NCBI GenBank assembly: GCA_964418745.1
Contig: CAYQMX010000003.1
Span: forward strand, 1-64,000
Direction: 5' to 3'
Length of the DNA stretch: 64,000 nucleotides
Source of the DNA: Scleromatobacter sp964418745
GTDB lineage: Bacteria > Pseudomonadota > Gammaproteobacteria > Burkholderiales > Burkholderiaceae_C
Part shown: positions 40,612-52,956 of the stretch, in pieces
Layout of the letters: each line of letters starts with the position of its first letter
Numbering within the stretch: position 1 is the stretch's first letter
The notes under the pieces: model-generated
Databases searched by the model: none
The model's input: the letters and a program-made list of their open reading frames with translations, nothing else
Told to the model about the DNA's origin: nothing
Translations under genes and position numbers: made by a program

Positions 40612-41475
40612 TCAGGCCGACACGAAGGGCCGCTCGCGCATCCACTTCGTCAGCACCCATTTCTCGCCGGCCTCGACCGCGGCGGCGGCGTGCACCGACT
40701 GCAGGTCGAGGTCGCCGCGGCCGTCGACGTACTCGAAGTGCACGGCGTGGCCCTGGCGCGGCGTCACGGCCAGGCCGATCTCGGGGAATACCGTCTCGCC
40801 GCCACGCTCGACGTCGTTCAGGTACATCACCAGCGTCGACACGCGCTGGCCGCTGCGCGCCAGCGAGTCGTCGTTGGCCGGCGTGCCCGGACTCAGGAAG
40901 TCGAAGTGCGGGGCGCTGGCGCCCCCGGGGTGGTAATGCAGCAACTGCAAGCCTTCGCCATTGTGCAAGGGACAGTTCATCAGCTCGGCCACGCGGCGCT
41001 CGATCGCGGCGATGAACGGTGTTTCCTGCGGCCGGAAGAACATGCCCTCGCTGCTGCGATGTGGCGCCACGGTGTCGCGGCCGGTGCCGGGGTCCATCAC
41101 GGTGGATGGGCGCAGGCGCGGGCGGCCCAGCGCGACGATCTCCCGGCACTCCGCGGGCGACAGCACGTTGGCCAGCAGGGCCAGCGCGGGACGCTCGACG
41201 CGCAGCGCGACGACGATGTCGCGGTCGAAGGTGCGGATCACCGGGCCGGGCGCCAGGCGGGGCGGCTCGTCGATGCGCAGCGCGATCTCGCCTGCGGGCG
41301 GCGGCAGGCCATCGCGCCGCGCGTGGACGACGGCCTCGACCAGCGCCGCCGCCAGCGCGGGGTCGAAGTCCTGCGCCAGCATGGCCTGCACGACGTCGGG
41401 CGCGGCGCAGCCGCGGTCGAGGTTGTGGGCGATCCAGGCGCCCAGTTCGGGCGCCAGCCTGACGTGCATGTCCAT
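40612..41475 (-). CDS. 2-oxoglutarate/Fe(II) dioxygenase, prolyl-4-hydroxylase-like
   Basis: This 287-residue protein has a helical N-terminal region (1-95) and a P4Hc dioxygenase domain (about 96-283). Iron ligands are His190 and Asp192 in APHFDFL and His262 in SVHAAAAV, and Lys272 in GEKWVLTKW is placed to bind 2-oxoglutarate. MYLNDVERGGETVFPEIGL is the typical core of the family. Bacterial relatives hydroxylate proline or other residues in proteins; the target here is unknown. It converges with the secreted gene to its left, with 15 bases between the stops, and is divergent from alaA. The only link to the hydroxyproline island 7 kb away is the chemistry. Confidence 0.9.
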   Translation of the reverse strand: MDMHVRLAPELGAWIAHNLDRGCAAPDVVQAMLAQDFDPALAAALVEAVVHARRDGLPPPAGEIALRIDEPPRLAPGPVIRTFDRDIVVALRVERPALALLANVLSPAECREIVALGRPRLRPSTVMDPGTGRDTVAPHRSSEGMFFRPQETPFIAAIERRVAELMNCPLHNGEGLQLLHYHPGGASAPHFDFLSPGTPANDDSLARSGQRVSTLVMYLNDVERGGETVFPEIGLAVTPRQGHAVHFEYVDGRGDLDLQSVHAAAAVEAGEKWVLTKWMRERPFVSA

Positions 41476-41647
41476 GGGGTGGGGAGCCTAGCCCCGCACC
41501 GTGACAGGGCGATGGCGGGCGGCGCGCCCCCCGTCGCCGCGCCGGAATGGGGCGCGCCCTATGAGAAACTTGGGGGCTACGACGAACAGTCGGCGTCCTC
41601 CTGCCCGGAAGACGCCCCGATTTCTTTTTTGCACAGGGATACCGGCC

Positions 41648-42874
41648 GTGAAGCCGATCGCCAAGTCCAGCAAGCTCGCCAACATCGGCTACGACATCCG
41701 CGGCCCGGTCCTCGACAAGGCCCGCCAGATGGAGGACGAGGGCCAGAAGATCATCAAGCTCAACATCGGCAACGTGGCCGCGTTCGGGCTCGAGCCGCCC
41801 GACGAGATCGTGCAGGACATGATCCGCAACCTGCCGCACGCCGCCGCGTACACCGATTCGAAGGGGCTGTTCGCGCCGCGCAAGTCGGTGGTCCACTACA
41901 CGCAGGAAAAGAAGATCGCCGGCGTCACCGTCGACGACGTCTACCTGGGCAACGGCGCCTCCGAGCTGATCGCCTTCAGCATGAACGCGCTGCTCGACTC
42001 GGGCGACGAGGTGCTGATCCCCTCGCCGGACTACCCGCTGTACACGGCCGTCGTCGGCCTGTCGGGCGGCACGCCGGTGCACTACGTGTGCGACGAGCAG
42101 TCCGGCTGGCTGCCCGACATCGCCGACATCCGCCGCAAGGTCACGCCGCGCACCAAGGCGATCGTGATCATCAACCCGAACAACCCCACCGGCGCGCTGT
42201 ACCCGGTGGAGGTGCTGCAGGAGATCGTCGAGATCGCGCGCCAGAATGAACTGGTGGTCTTCGCCGACGAGATCTACGACAAGACGCTGTACGACGGCGA
42301 GACCCACACCAGCATCGCGTCGCTGGCCGACGACGTGCTGTTCGTGACCTTCAACGGGCTGTCGAAGAACTACCGTTCGTGCGGCTACCGCGCCGGCTGG
42401 ATGGTGGTCTCGGGCCCGAAGAAGCACGCCAAGGACTATATCGAGGGCCTGAACATGCTGGCCTCGATGCGCCTGTGCGCCAACACGCCGGGCCAGCTCG
42501 CGATCCAGACCGCGCTGGGCGGCTACCAGAGCATCAAGGACCTCGTCGCCCCGGGCGGTCGCCTCGCGCGCCAGCGCGACCTCGCCTACGACCTGCTGAC
42601 GCAGATTCCCGGCGTGAGCGTCGTCAAGCCCAAGGCCGCGCTCTACATGTTCCCGCGCCTGGACCCGAAGATGTACCCGATCGCCGACGACCAGCAGTTC
42701 GCCTACGAGCTCCTGGCCGAGGAGAAGGTGCTGATCGTGCAGGGCACCGGCTTCAACTGGGCCCAGCCGGACCACTTCCGGGTGGTGTTCCTGCCCAACG
42801 CGGACGACCTCACCGAGGCGGTGACGCGCATCGCGCGCTTCCTCGACGGCTACCGCAAGCGCCACTCGGCCTGA
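41648..42874 (+). CDS. alaA: Alanine aminotransferase AlaA
   Basis: This 408-residue fold-type I aminotransferase closely follows E. coli AlaA. It opens KSSKLANIGYDIRGPVLDKA, has KLNIGNVAAFG, and places the PLP lysine in VTFNGLSKNYRSCGYRAGW. MLASMRLCANTPGQLAIQTA and VQGTGFNWAQPDHFRVVFLP are further matches. It makes alanine from pyruvate and glutamate. GTG 41648 is the start by alignment, 8 bases after AGGGA; the ORF upstream is not family-like. It leads a run with a DUF1176 gene, hom and thrC, a common Burkholderiales order. Confidence 0.93.
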   Translation: MKPIAKSSKLANIGYDIRGPVLDKARQMEDEGQKIIKLNIGNVAAFGLEPPDEIVQDMIRNLPHAAAYTDSKGLFAPRKSVVHYTQEKKIAGVTVDDVYLGNGASELIAFSMNALLDSGDEVLIPSPDYPLYTAVVGLSGGTPVHYVCDEQSGWLPDIADIRRKVTPRTKAIVIINPNNPTGALYPVEVLQEIVEIARQNELVVFADEIYDKTLYDGETHTSIASLADDVLFVTFNGLSKNYRSCGYRAGWMVVSGPKKHAKDYIEGLNMLASMRLCANTPGQLAIQTALGGYQSIKDLVAPGGRLARQRDLAYDLLTQIPGVSVVKPKAALYMFPRLDPKMYPIADDQQFAYELLAEEKVLIVQGTGFNWAQPDHFRVVFLPNADDLTEAVTRIARFLDGYRKRHSA

Positions 42875-42876
42875 CC

Positions 42877-43887
42877 ATGCGCCGGGTCGTCCTGTTCCTG
42901 CTCGCCGCGCTGGCGTGGCCGCTGGCCGCGGGCGCGCAGTCCTTCGAGAGCCAGGACTGGCAGCTGGCGTGCGACAACACGCGCACCTGCCGGGCCGCCG
43001 GCTACCAGCGCGAGCACGACGTGCCCGCGGTGTCCGTGCTGTTCACCCGCCTGGCGGGACCGCGCGCGCCGCTGTACGCCGAGCTGCGGCTGGCCACGCC
43101 GGAGGGCAGCCCGCATCCGGGCAGCGTGCGCATGCTGGTCGCCGGCAAGCCCGGTGCCACCATCGCGCTCGACCGCGACAACCACGCGCTGCTGGGCGGC
43201 GCGGCGGTGGACGCGCTGCTCAAGGCGCTGGCGGCCAACGCCAGCGTCGCGTTCACCGCCGGCAAGGCCACCTGGCGGCTGTCGGCCGACGGCGCGGGCG
43301 CGGTGCTGCAGAAGATGGACGACCTGCAGGGCCGCACCGGCACCGCCACGGCGCTGCTGCGGCGCGGCACGCTGGGCGACGACAACGTGGTGTTGCCGCT
43401 GGCGCTGCCGACGGTGCAGGCCGTGCGCATCGCCGCGGCGCGCCCCGGCGACGACGAGCTGGCCGGGCGCATCGTCGCCATGATCCCGCACAACGACGAC
43501 TGTCCCCTGCTCGACGACGGCCAGGCACGCCAGGATCCGCACAACGCGCCCCGGCTGTGGCACCTGGACGCCAACCGCGTGCTCGTGACCGTGGCCTGCT
43601 GGCGCCGCGGCGACGCGAGCGGCGCCGGCTACTGGATCGCCAACCTGCGCCCGCCGTTCGCGCCGCGCGTGCTCACGCTGTCGGGCAGCGGCTTCGACGA
43701 GGCGAGCCGCCTGTGGGCCACGCAGAAGGCGGGCGGCGGCGACTGCGGGAGCGCCGACGTCTGGACCTGGAACGGTTTCGAGTTCGAGCTGACGCGCTCG
43801 TCCACGCACGGCCTGTGCCGCGGCGTCGCCGACGGCGGCGCATGGGAACTGCCCACGGTGGTCGCCGAGGTGATCCCCGTCAAATGA
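42877..43887 (+). CDS. DUF1176 exported protein
   Basis: This 336-residue secreted protein has a signal peptide (MRRVVLFLLAALAWPLAAGA). The mature N-terminus FESQDWQLACDNTRTCRAAGY and the final block DVWTWNGFEFELTRSSTHGLCRG are characteristic of DUF1176. Several cysteine pairs suggest disulfides in the periplasm. Function is unknown. Its ATG is 2 bases after the alaA stop, so they are co-translated. hom starts 19 bases after its stop. The insertion of this gene between alaA and hom is worth noting, because those two are often adjacent. Confidence 0.85.
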   Translation: MRRVVLFLLAALAWPLAAGAQSFESQDWQLACDNTRTCRAAGYQREHDVPAVSVLFTRLAGPRAPLYAELRLATPEGSPHPGSVRMLVAGKPGATIALDRDNHALLGGAAVDALLKALAANASVAFTAGKATWRLSADGAGAVLQKMDDLQGRTGTATALLRRGTLGDDNVVLPLALPTVQAVRIAAARPGDDELAGRIVAMIPHNDDCPLLDDGQARQDPHNAPRLWHLDANRVLVTVACWRRGDASGAGYWIANLRPPFAPRVLTLSGSGFDEASRLWATQKAGGGDCGSADVWTWNGFEFELTRSSTHGLCRGVADGGAWELPTVVAEVIPVK

Positions 43888-43906
43888 GAATGCAACACGA
43901 GGTGAA

Positions 43907-45232
<1,326 letters not shown>

Positions 45233-45263
45233 CCGACATGACAACCCCCACGCTCCTGCCGTC

Positions 45264-45280
45264 GCTGCCCCCCAAGGGGG
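45264..45280. repeat. C-run/G-run palindrome between hom and thrC
   Basis: GCTGCCCCCCAAGGGGG is a shorter relative of the perfect palindrome at 1276-1297. It sits in the 79-base hom-thrC gap and could form a hairpin in the transcript. Two copies in one window suggest a dispersed repeat. Confidence 0.5.
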
Positions 45281-45311
45281 AGTTCATCAGTTCTCGGGAG
45301 ACCCTCGCCCG

Positions 45312-46727
45312 ATGAAATACATCAGCACCCGCGGCGACCTGACCCCGCGCAGCTTCAGCGAGATCCTGCTCGAGGGCCTCGCGCCGGACGGCGGCCTCTA
45401 CCTGCCCGCGCACTATCCGCGTGTCGACGTCGCCACGCTGGCGCGCTGGCGCGGCCTGTCGTACGCCGAGCTGGCGTTCGAGATCCTGTCGCTCTACATC
45501 GACGACATCCCGGCCGCCGACCTGAAGGCGCTGGCCGCGAAGACGTACACGGCCGAGGTGTTCGGCAGCGCGGCCATCGTGCCGCTGAAGCCGCTGGAGC
45601 CGGGCCTGCAGCTCGAGGCCCTGTCCAACGGCCCGACGCTGGCGTTCAAGGACATGGCCATGCAGCTGCTGGGCAACCTGTTCGAGTACGAACTGGCCCG
45701 CCGCGGCGAGACGCTCAACATCCTGGGCGCCACCTCGGGCGACACCGGCAGCGCGGCCGAGCATGCGATGCGCGGCAAGCACGGCGTGAGCGTGTTCATG
45801 CTGAGTCCGTACGGCCGCATGAGCCCGTTCCAGCAGGCGCAGATGTTCAGCCTGCAGGACGCCAACATCCACAACCTGAGCGTGGAGGGCGTGTTCGACG
45901 ACTGCCAGGACATCGTCAAGTCCGTCTCCAACGACCTCGCGTTCAAGCGCAAGTGGCGCATCGGCACGGTCAACTCGATCAACTGGGCGCGCCTGCTGGC
46001 CCAGGTGGTCTACTACTTCGCCGGCTATTTCCAGGCCACGAAGACCAATGCCGAGCAGGTCAGCTTCGCGGTGCCGTCGGGCAATTTCGGCAACGTTTGC
46101 GCCGGCCACGTGGCGCGCATGATGGGCCTGCCGATCGCGCAACTGGTGGTGGCCACCAACGAGAACGACGTGCTCGACGAGTTCTTCCGCACCGGCACCT
46201 ACCGCGTGCGGGCCTCGGCCGAGACCTTCGAGACCTCGAGCCCGTCGATGGACATCTCCAAGGCGTCCAACTTCGAACGCTTCGTGTTCGACCTGCTGGG
46301 CCGCGACGGCGAGCGCACCCGCGCGCTGTTCGGCGCCGGGCTGCAGCGCGACGGCGCGTTCACGCTGTCGGCCGACGAGAAGGCGCGCATCGCCGCCTTC
46401 GGCTTCGTGTCGGGCCGCAGCACGCACGCCGACCGCCTGGCCACGATCCGCGACACCGATGCCCGCTTCGGCGTCGTCATCGATACCCACACCGCCGACG
46501 GCCTGAAGGTGGCGCGCGAGCACGTGCGCGCCGGCGAGACGATGCTGGTGCTGGAGACGGCGCTGCCGGTGAAGTTCGCCGAGACCATCCAGGAGGCACT
46601 CGGCCGCAGGCCCGCGCTGCCCGCCGCGCTGGCCGACCTGGAGTCGCGGCCCAAGCGGTTCACGGTGCTGCCGGCCGACGTGGCCGTCGTCAAGGCCTTC
46701 ATCGAGGCGCACGCCCCGGCGCATTGA
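45312..46727 (+). CDS. thrC: Threonine synthase
   Basis: This 471-residue PLP enzyme converts O-phosphohomoserine to threonine. The PLP lysine is in GPTLAFKDMAMQLLGNL, ILGATSGDTGSAAEHAM binds the phosphate, and SFAVPSGNFGNVCAGHVA completes the cofactor site. YISTRGDLTPRSFSEILLEG at the N-terminus and DGGLYLPAHYP are typical of the long (class 2) form. The ATG follows a GGGAGA site. Threonine synthesis from homoserine also needs thrB, which is not in the window. Confidence 0.97.
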   Translation: MKYISTRGDLTPRSFSEILLEGLAPDGGLYLPAHYPRVDVATLARWRGLSYAELAFEILSLYIDDIPAADLKALAAKTYTAEVFGSAAIVPLKPLEPGLQLEALSNGPTLAFKDMAMQLLGNLFEYELARRGETLNILGATSGDTGSAAEHAMRGKHGVSVFMLSPYGRMSPFQQAQMFSLQDANIHNLSVEGVFDDCQDIVKSVSNDLAFKRKWRIGTVNSINWARLLAQVVYYFAGYFQATKTNAEQVSFAVPSGNFGNVCAGHVARMMGLPIAQLVVATNENDVLDEFFRTGTYRVRASAETFETSSPSMDISKASNFERFVFDLLGRDGERTRALFGAGLQRDGAFTLSADEKARIAAFGFVSGRSTHADRLATIRDTDARFGVVIDTHTADGLKVAREHVRAGETMLVLETALPVKFAETIQEALGRRPALPAALADLESRPKRFTVLPADVAVVKAFIEAHAPAH

Positions 46728-46825
46728 GCGCGACCCGTCCCGCCGCGCCCGTCACGCGGGCGGACGGCGCGCCGGCATCCCTGCCAGGGCCAGGCCCCGG
46801 CGACCTGTTGCATCATCGCGAAGTC

Positions 46826-48100
46826 ATGAGCACATCTCCCGTTCCCGCCGCGCCCGCCCGCGGCGCCTCGATCAGCGCCGAAGACGCGCTCGCGCGCCTG
46901 CTGGCGGCCGTCGCGCCGCTGGGCCGCAGCGACGATGTCTCCACCCCCGACGCCTGGGGCCGCGTGCTGGCGCGCGACGTCGTCTCCGGCGTCGACGTGC
47001 CGCCGGCCGACAACAGCGCGATGGATGGCTACGCCGTCCGCCTGGCCGACCTGGGCGGCGTCGCCGGCACGCTGCTGCCCGTCAGCCAGCGCATCGCGGC
47101 CGGGCAGGTCGGCGTGCCGCTGGCTGCGGGCAGCGCGGCGCGCATCTTCACCGGCGCACCGGTGCCCGCCGGAGCGGACGCGGTGGTGATGCAGGAGCAT
47201 TGCGAGGCCGTCGCGGCACACGGCGCCGACGATCCATTCGGCGGGGTGCGCGTCAACGAGCTGCCGCGGCCGGGCATGGCCATCCGCCGCCAGGGCGAGG
47301 ACGTGGCGCGCGGCCATGTCGTGCTGCAGGCGGGCCAGCGGCTCGACGCCGCCGCCATCGGCCTGGCCGCCACGGTGGGCATGGCGCGGCTGGAGGTCGC
47401 CGCGCGGCCGCGCGTGGCCCTGTTCTCCACCGGCGACGAACTGGTGATGCCGGGCGAGCCGCTGCCGCCCGGGGCGATCTACAACTCCAACCGCTTCATG
47501 CTGGGCGCGCTGCTGCGCGGCCAGGGCTGCCTGGTCACCGACCTGGGCAACGTGCCCGACCGGCTGGACGCCACGCGCGCGATGCTGCGCGCGGCCGCCG
47601 CCGACCACGACCTGATCCTGAGCTCGGGCGGCGTGTCGGTCGGCGAGGAAGACCACCTGAAACCGGCGCTGGCCGCCGAAGGCCGGCTCGACCTGTGGTC
47701 CATCGCCATCAAGCCGGGCAAGCCGCTGGCGTTCGGCGCGGTGCGGCGCGCGGGCGGGGAAACCTGGTTCATCGGCCTGCCGGGCAACCCGGTGTCCAGC
47801 CACGTCACCTTCACGTTGTTCGTGCGGCCGGTGCTGGCGCGGCTGCAGGGCGCGCTGGTGCTCGCGCCGGCCGGCATCCCGATGCGCGCCGACTTCACCT
47901 GGCCCAGGCCCGACCGGCGGCGTGAGTTCCTGCGCGTGCGGCGCAACGCCACGGGCGGCCTGGACCTGCACCGCAACCAGGGCTCCGGCGCACTGACCTC
48001 GCTGGCCTGGGGCGACGGTCTGGCCGACATCGCACCGGGCCACGCGGTGCAGCCGGGTGACCTGGTGAACTACCTGTCGTTGGCGGAGCTGGCGCCATGA
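46826..48100 (+). CDS. moeA: Molybdopterin molybdenumtransferase
   Basis: This 424-residue enzyme inserts molybdate into adenylylated molybdopterin. Family blocks are VPPADNSAMDGYAVRLADL, ARIFTGAPVPAGADAVVMQE, GDELVMPGEPLPPGAIYNSN, ILSSGGVSVGEEDHLKPAL and FIGLPGNPVSSHVTF. The ATG at 46826 opens MSTSPVPAAPARG; the long upstream frame is thrC shadow. It is separated from thrC by 98 bases and overlaps moaD by 4 bases (ATGA), giving a moeA-moaD-moaE operon. Confidence 0.96.
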   Translation: MSTSPVPAAPARGASISAEDALARLLAAVAPLGRSDDVSTPDAWGRVLARDVVSGVDVPPADNSAMDGYAVRLADLGGVAGTLLPVSQRIAAGQVGVPLAAGSAARIFTGAPVPAGADAVVMQEHCEAVAAHGADDPFGGVRVNELPRPGMAIRRQGEDVARGHVVLQAGQRLDAAAIGLAATVGMARLEVAARPRVALFSTGDELVMPGEPLPPGAIYNSNRFMLGALLRGQGCLVTDLGNVPDRLDATRAMLRAAAADHDLILSSGGVSVGEEDHLKPALAAEGRLDLWSIAIKPGKPLAFGAVRRAGGETWFIGLPGNPVSSHVTFTLFVRPVLARLQGALVLAPAGIPMRADFTWPRPDRRREFLRVRRNATGGLDLHRNQGSGALTSLAWGDGLADIAPGHAVQPGDLVNYLSLAELAP

Positions 48101-48354
48101 GGCTCGAACTGAAGTACTTCGCGTCGCTGCGCGACGCCCTCGGAGCGGGTGGGCCGCTCGACTGGACGCCCGCCGGGGCGCCGACAGCGGCGGCGCTGCG
48201 CGCCTGGCTCGTCACGCAGTCGGACGCGCACGCGCGGGTGCTGGCCCCGGGGCGCGCGGTGCGCGTGGCCGTCGACCAGGCGCTGGCCGACGAGGCCACG
48301 CCGCTGCACGACGGCGCCGAGGTGGCGTTCTTCCCGCCGGTCACCGGCGGCTGA
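48097..48354 (+). CDS. moaD: Molybdopterin synthase sulfur carrier subunit
   Basis: This 85-residue ubiquitin-like protein starts RLELKYFASLRDALG and ends FFPPVTGG. The terminal double glycine is adenylated and then thiocarboxylated to donate sulfur to precursor Z. It overlaps moeA by 4 bases and is 5 bases ahead of moaE. Length and ending are normal for MoaD. Confidence 0.95.
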   Translation: MRLELKYFASLRDALGAGGPLDWTPAGAPTAAALRAWLVTQSDAHARVLAPGRAVRVAVDQALADEATPLHDGAEVAFFPPVTGG

Positions 48355-48359
48355 CGACG

Positions 48360-48854
48360 ATGGTGCGCGTCCGTATCCAGGAGGCCGACTTCGACGTCGG
48401 TGCCGAGCTGGCGGCGCTGCAGGGCGCGCGCACCGACGTCGGTGCCGTGGCCAGCTTCGTCGGCTGCGTGCGCGGCCACACCCGCGACGACGACGTCAGC
48501 GCGCTGACGCTGGAACACTATCCCGGCATGACCGAGCGCTCGATCGAGCAGATGATCGCCGCCGCGCAGGCCCGCTTCGGCGTGCTGGACGCGCGCGTCG
48601 TCCATCGGGTGGGGCGGCTGCTGCCGGGCGAGCGCATCGTGCTGGTGGCGGTCCTGGCCGGGCACCGCCACGACGCCTTCCAGGCCTGCGAATTCCTGAT
48701 GGACTACCTGAAGGCGCACGCGCCGTTCTGGAAGAAGGAAACCACGCCCGAGGGCGAGCGCTGGGTCGACGCGCGGGTGGCCGACGACACCGCGCTGGCC
48801 CGCTGGGGCGTCGCCTCGGACAACGCGGGCGGAGCGCCGGGCCGCCCGGCCTGA
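48360..48854 (+). CDS. moaE: Molybdopterin synthase catalytic subunit
   Basis: This 164-residue protein forms the heterotetrameric molybdopterin synthase with MoaD. Recognisable motifs are GAVASFVGCVRGHTRDDDV, LEHYPGMTERSIEQM, RVGRLLPGERIVLVAVLAGHR and the active-site lysine region APFWKKETTPEGERWVDAR. It is the last gene of the moeA-moaD-moaE run and is followed by an 11-base-pair hairpin. A short Gly/Ala/Pro tail follows the conserved domain. Confidence 0.95.
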   Translation: MVRVRIQEADFDVGAELAALQGARTDVGAVASFVGCVRGHTRDDDVSALTLEHYPGMTERSIEQMIAAAQARFGVLDARVVHRVGRLLPGERIVLVAVLAGHRHDAFQACEFLMDYLKAHAPFWKKETTPEGERWVDARVADDTALARWGVASDNAGGAPGRPA

Positions 48855-48886
48855 AACGGATCCGCCGCGGCGCGTTCGCCCGGTTC

Positions 48887-48920
48887 GGCAGCGCCGGCGC
48901 GCCCCGCGGCCGGCGCTGCC
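48887..48920 (+). terminator. Strong hairpin after moaE, overlapping the crcB promoter region
   Basis: GGCAGCGCCGG and CCGGCGCTGCC form a perfect 11-base-pair stem with a 12-base loop. There is no T-run, so it may act with Rho or block readthrough only partly. A GACAAT hexamer (48924-48929), a possible crcB -10, begins 4 bases after the stem. Confidence 0.55.
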
Positions 48921-48983
48921 TGCGACAATGGGCCGACCCCCCCGCGCGCCGCGCCGCCCGCCGAACCTCCTGCCAGCCCCTCC

Positions 48984-49409
48984 ATGAGCGCCCCGCCCCT
49001 CGTTCCCACGCCCGCGATCCTCTCGTCCCTGTCGCCCTTCGCCCAGGCCGTCGCCGTGGCCGCCGGTGGCGCGCTCGGCTCCGTGCTGCGCTGGCGGCTG
49101 GTCGTCTGGCTGGGCGGGCTGCAATGGCCGATCGCCCCGGGCATCCTGGTGGCCAACCTGGTGGGCGGCCTGTGCATCGGCTTTTCCATCGTCGCGTTCG
49201 AGCGCCTGCCCAGCGAGGGCCTGCGCCTGCTGCTGGTCACCGGCGTGCTGGGCGGGCTGACCACGTTCTCGTCGTTCTCGGGCGAGTCGCTGAGCCTGAT
49301 GATCAAGGGCCAGTGGGGCGTGGCGGTGATGCACACGCTGGTGCACGTGTGCGGCGCGCTGCTGGCCGCCGTCCTCGGCTGGCAGATCGGCCGCTGGGTG
49401 CTCCATTGA
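48984..49409 (+). CDS. crcB: Fluoride channel CrcB/FluC
   Basis: This 141-residue membrane protein with four hydrophobic segments belongs to the CrcB/Fluc fluoride exporters. The key motifs are GGALGSVLRWRLVVWL, GILVANLVGGLCIGF and GGLTTFSSFSGESLSLM, which lines the pore. I saw no fluoride riboswitch upstream. A GACAAT -10-like box lies 55 bases before the ATG. The flavin reductase gene starts 11 bases after its stop. Confidence 0.93.
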   Translation: MSAPPLVPTPAILSSLSPFAQAVAVAAGGALGSVLRWRLVVWLGGLQWPIAPGILVANLVGGLCIGFSIVAFERLPSEGLRLLLVTGVLGGLTTFSSFSGESLSLMIKGQWGVAVMHTLVHVCGALLAAVLGWQIGRWVLH

Positions 49410-49420
49410 GCGGCGCGGAC

Positions 49421-49951
49421 ATGGCCGACGACCGCGGCGCACCGGTGCCGGTGCCCGAACTGGCCGCGGCCGAGCTGGGCCCGGACGAACTGCGCCAGGC
49501 CCTTGGCCGCTTCGTCACCGGCGTGACCATCGTCACCTGCCGCGACGAGCACGGCGCCCCGGTGGGCCTGACCGCCAACTCGTTCAACGCGCTGTCGCTG
49601 GATCCGCCGCTGGTGCTGTGGTCGCTGCGCCAGGCCAGTTCCACCATCGGCGCCTTCAGCGCCGCGAGCCACTTCGCGGTCAACGTGCTGGCGGCCGACC
49701 AGGTGGACCTGTCGCGCCGCTTCGCCCGGCCGTCGAGCGCCAAGTTCGACGCCGGCGAGTGGTCGGACGGGCAGGGCGGCGCGCCGCTGCTTGCCGGCTG
49801 CGTGGCCGTGTTCGAGTGCCGCCGCCGCAGCCATCACGCCGCCGGCGACCATGTGCTGTTCATCGGCGAGGTCGAGCGCATCGGCGGCTCGTCCGCCACG
49901 CCGCTGGTCTACCACGCCGGGCACTACCGCACGCTGACGGACGCCGAATAG
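49421..49951 (+). CDS. Flavin reductase domain protein
   Basis: This 176-residue protein of the flavin reductase-like FMN-binding split-barrel family has LRQALGRFVTGVTIVTCRDEH, VGLTANSFNALSLDPPLVLW, SHFAVNVLAADQVDLSRRF and a final HAGHYRTL. It should supply reduced flavin to a partner monooxygenase, but no monooxygenase is adjacent. ATG 49421 was chosen. A TTG at 49406 that overlaps the crcB stop (TTGA) would add five residues. It sits between crcB and the clpB heat-shock promoter. Confidence 0.88.
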   Translation: MADDRGAPVPVPELAAAELGPDELRQALGRFVTGVTIVTCRDEHGAPVGLTANSFNALSLDPPLVLWSLRQASSTIGAFSAASHFAVNVLAADQVDLSRRFARPSSAKFDAGEWSDGQGGAPLLAGCVAVFECRRRSHHAAGDHVLFIGEVERIGGSSATPLVYHAGHYRTLTDAE

Positions 49952-50080
49952 GCGGCCGCGCGCTGCGGTCGACGCCGTCTCCGGCGTTGACATATCGCAT
50001 TGAACGGATCGCCCCCAAGGCCCAGACTTTGCCGGTACGCCCGCGTTCGCGGGTGCCGAACGGCAGGCGCGGGGCGGGCG

Positions 50081-50108
50081 CTTGAAAACTCGACCGCCGG
50101 GCCCATGT
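50081..50108 (+). promoter_or_regulatory. Sigma-32 heat-shock promoter of clpB
   Basis: CTTGAAA (50081-50087), a 13-base spacer and GCCCATGT (50101-50108) match the sigma-32 consensus (CTTGAAA, CCCCATnT) with one mismatch. The predicted transcription start leaves a leader of about 20 bases with an AAAGGA ribosome-binding site. It explains heat control of clpB without an adjacent repressor. Confidence 0.85.
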
Positions 50109-50135
50109 GCCTGTCAGTTTGAAAGGAATTTCAAG

Positions 50136-52727
<2,592 letters not shown>

Positions 52728-52767
52728 ACGCCGGCGCGCGGGGCGCCCGCCCCGGACGAACCCGCCA

Positions 52768-52801
52768 CGACGGCCTCGGACCTTGCGGTCCGGGGCCGTC
52801 G
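52768..52801 (+). terminator. Hairpin downstream of clpB
   Basis: CGACGGCC pairs with GGCCGTCG, and the inner GGACC pairs with GGTCC around a TTGC loop, with a 2-base internal mismatch on each side. It begins 40 bases after the clpB stop. No T-run follows. Confidence 0.6.
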
Positions 52802-52956
52802 CACATGGGCGCGGACGTCGGCGACGGCTCCGCGCCAGCTTTGCCCTGTCGGGTCGGGCTACATTAGCCTATGTTGAACGGCGTGGCCAAGACCACCGCC
52901 GGGCCGGCCTCGAGCACGGCCGAACAAGAATATCGGTGCGTCCGCAGGGAGGAACA

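Noticed and set aside
48855..48983. Possible fluoride riboswitch ahead of crcB
   Set aside because: The conserved fluoride aptamer core is not visible. The region instead holds a simple long hairpin and a -10-like box.
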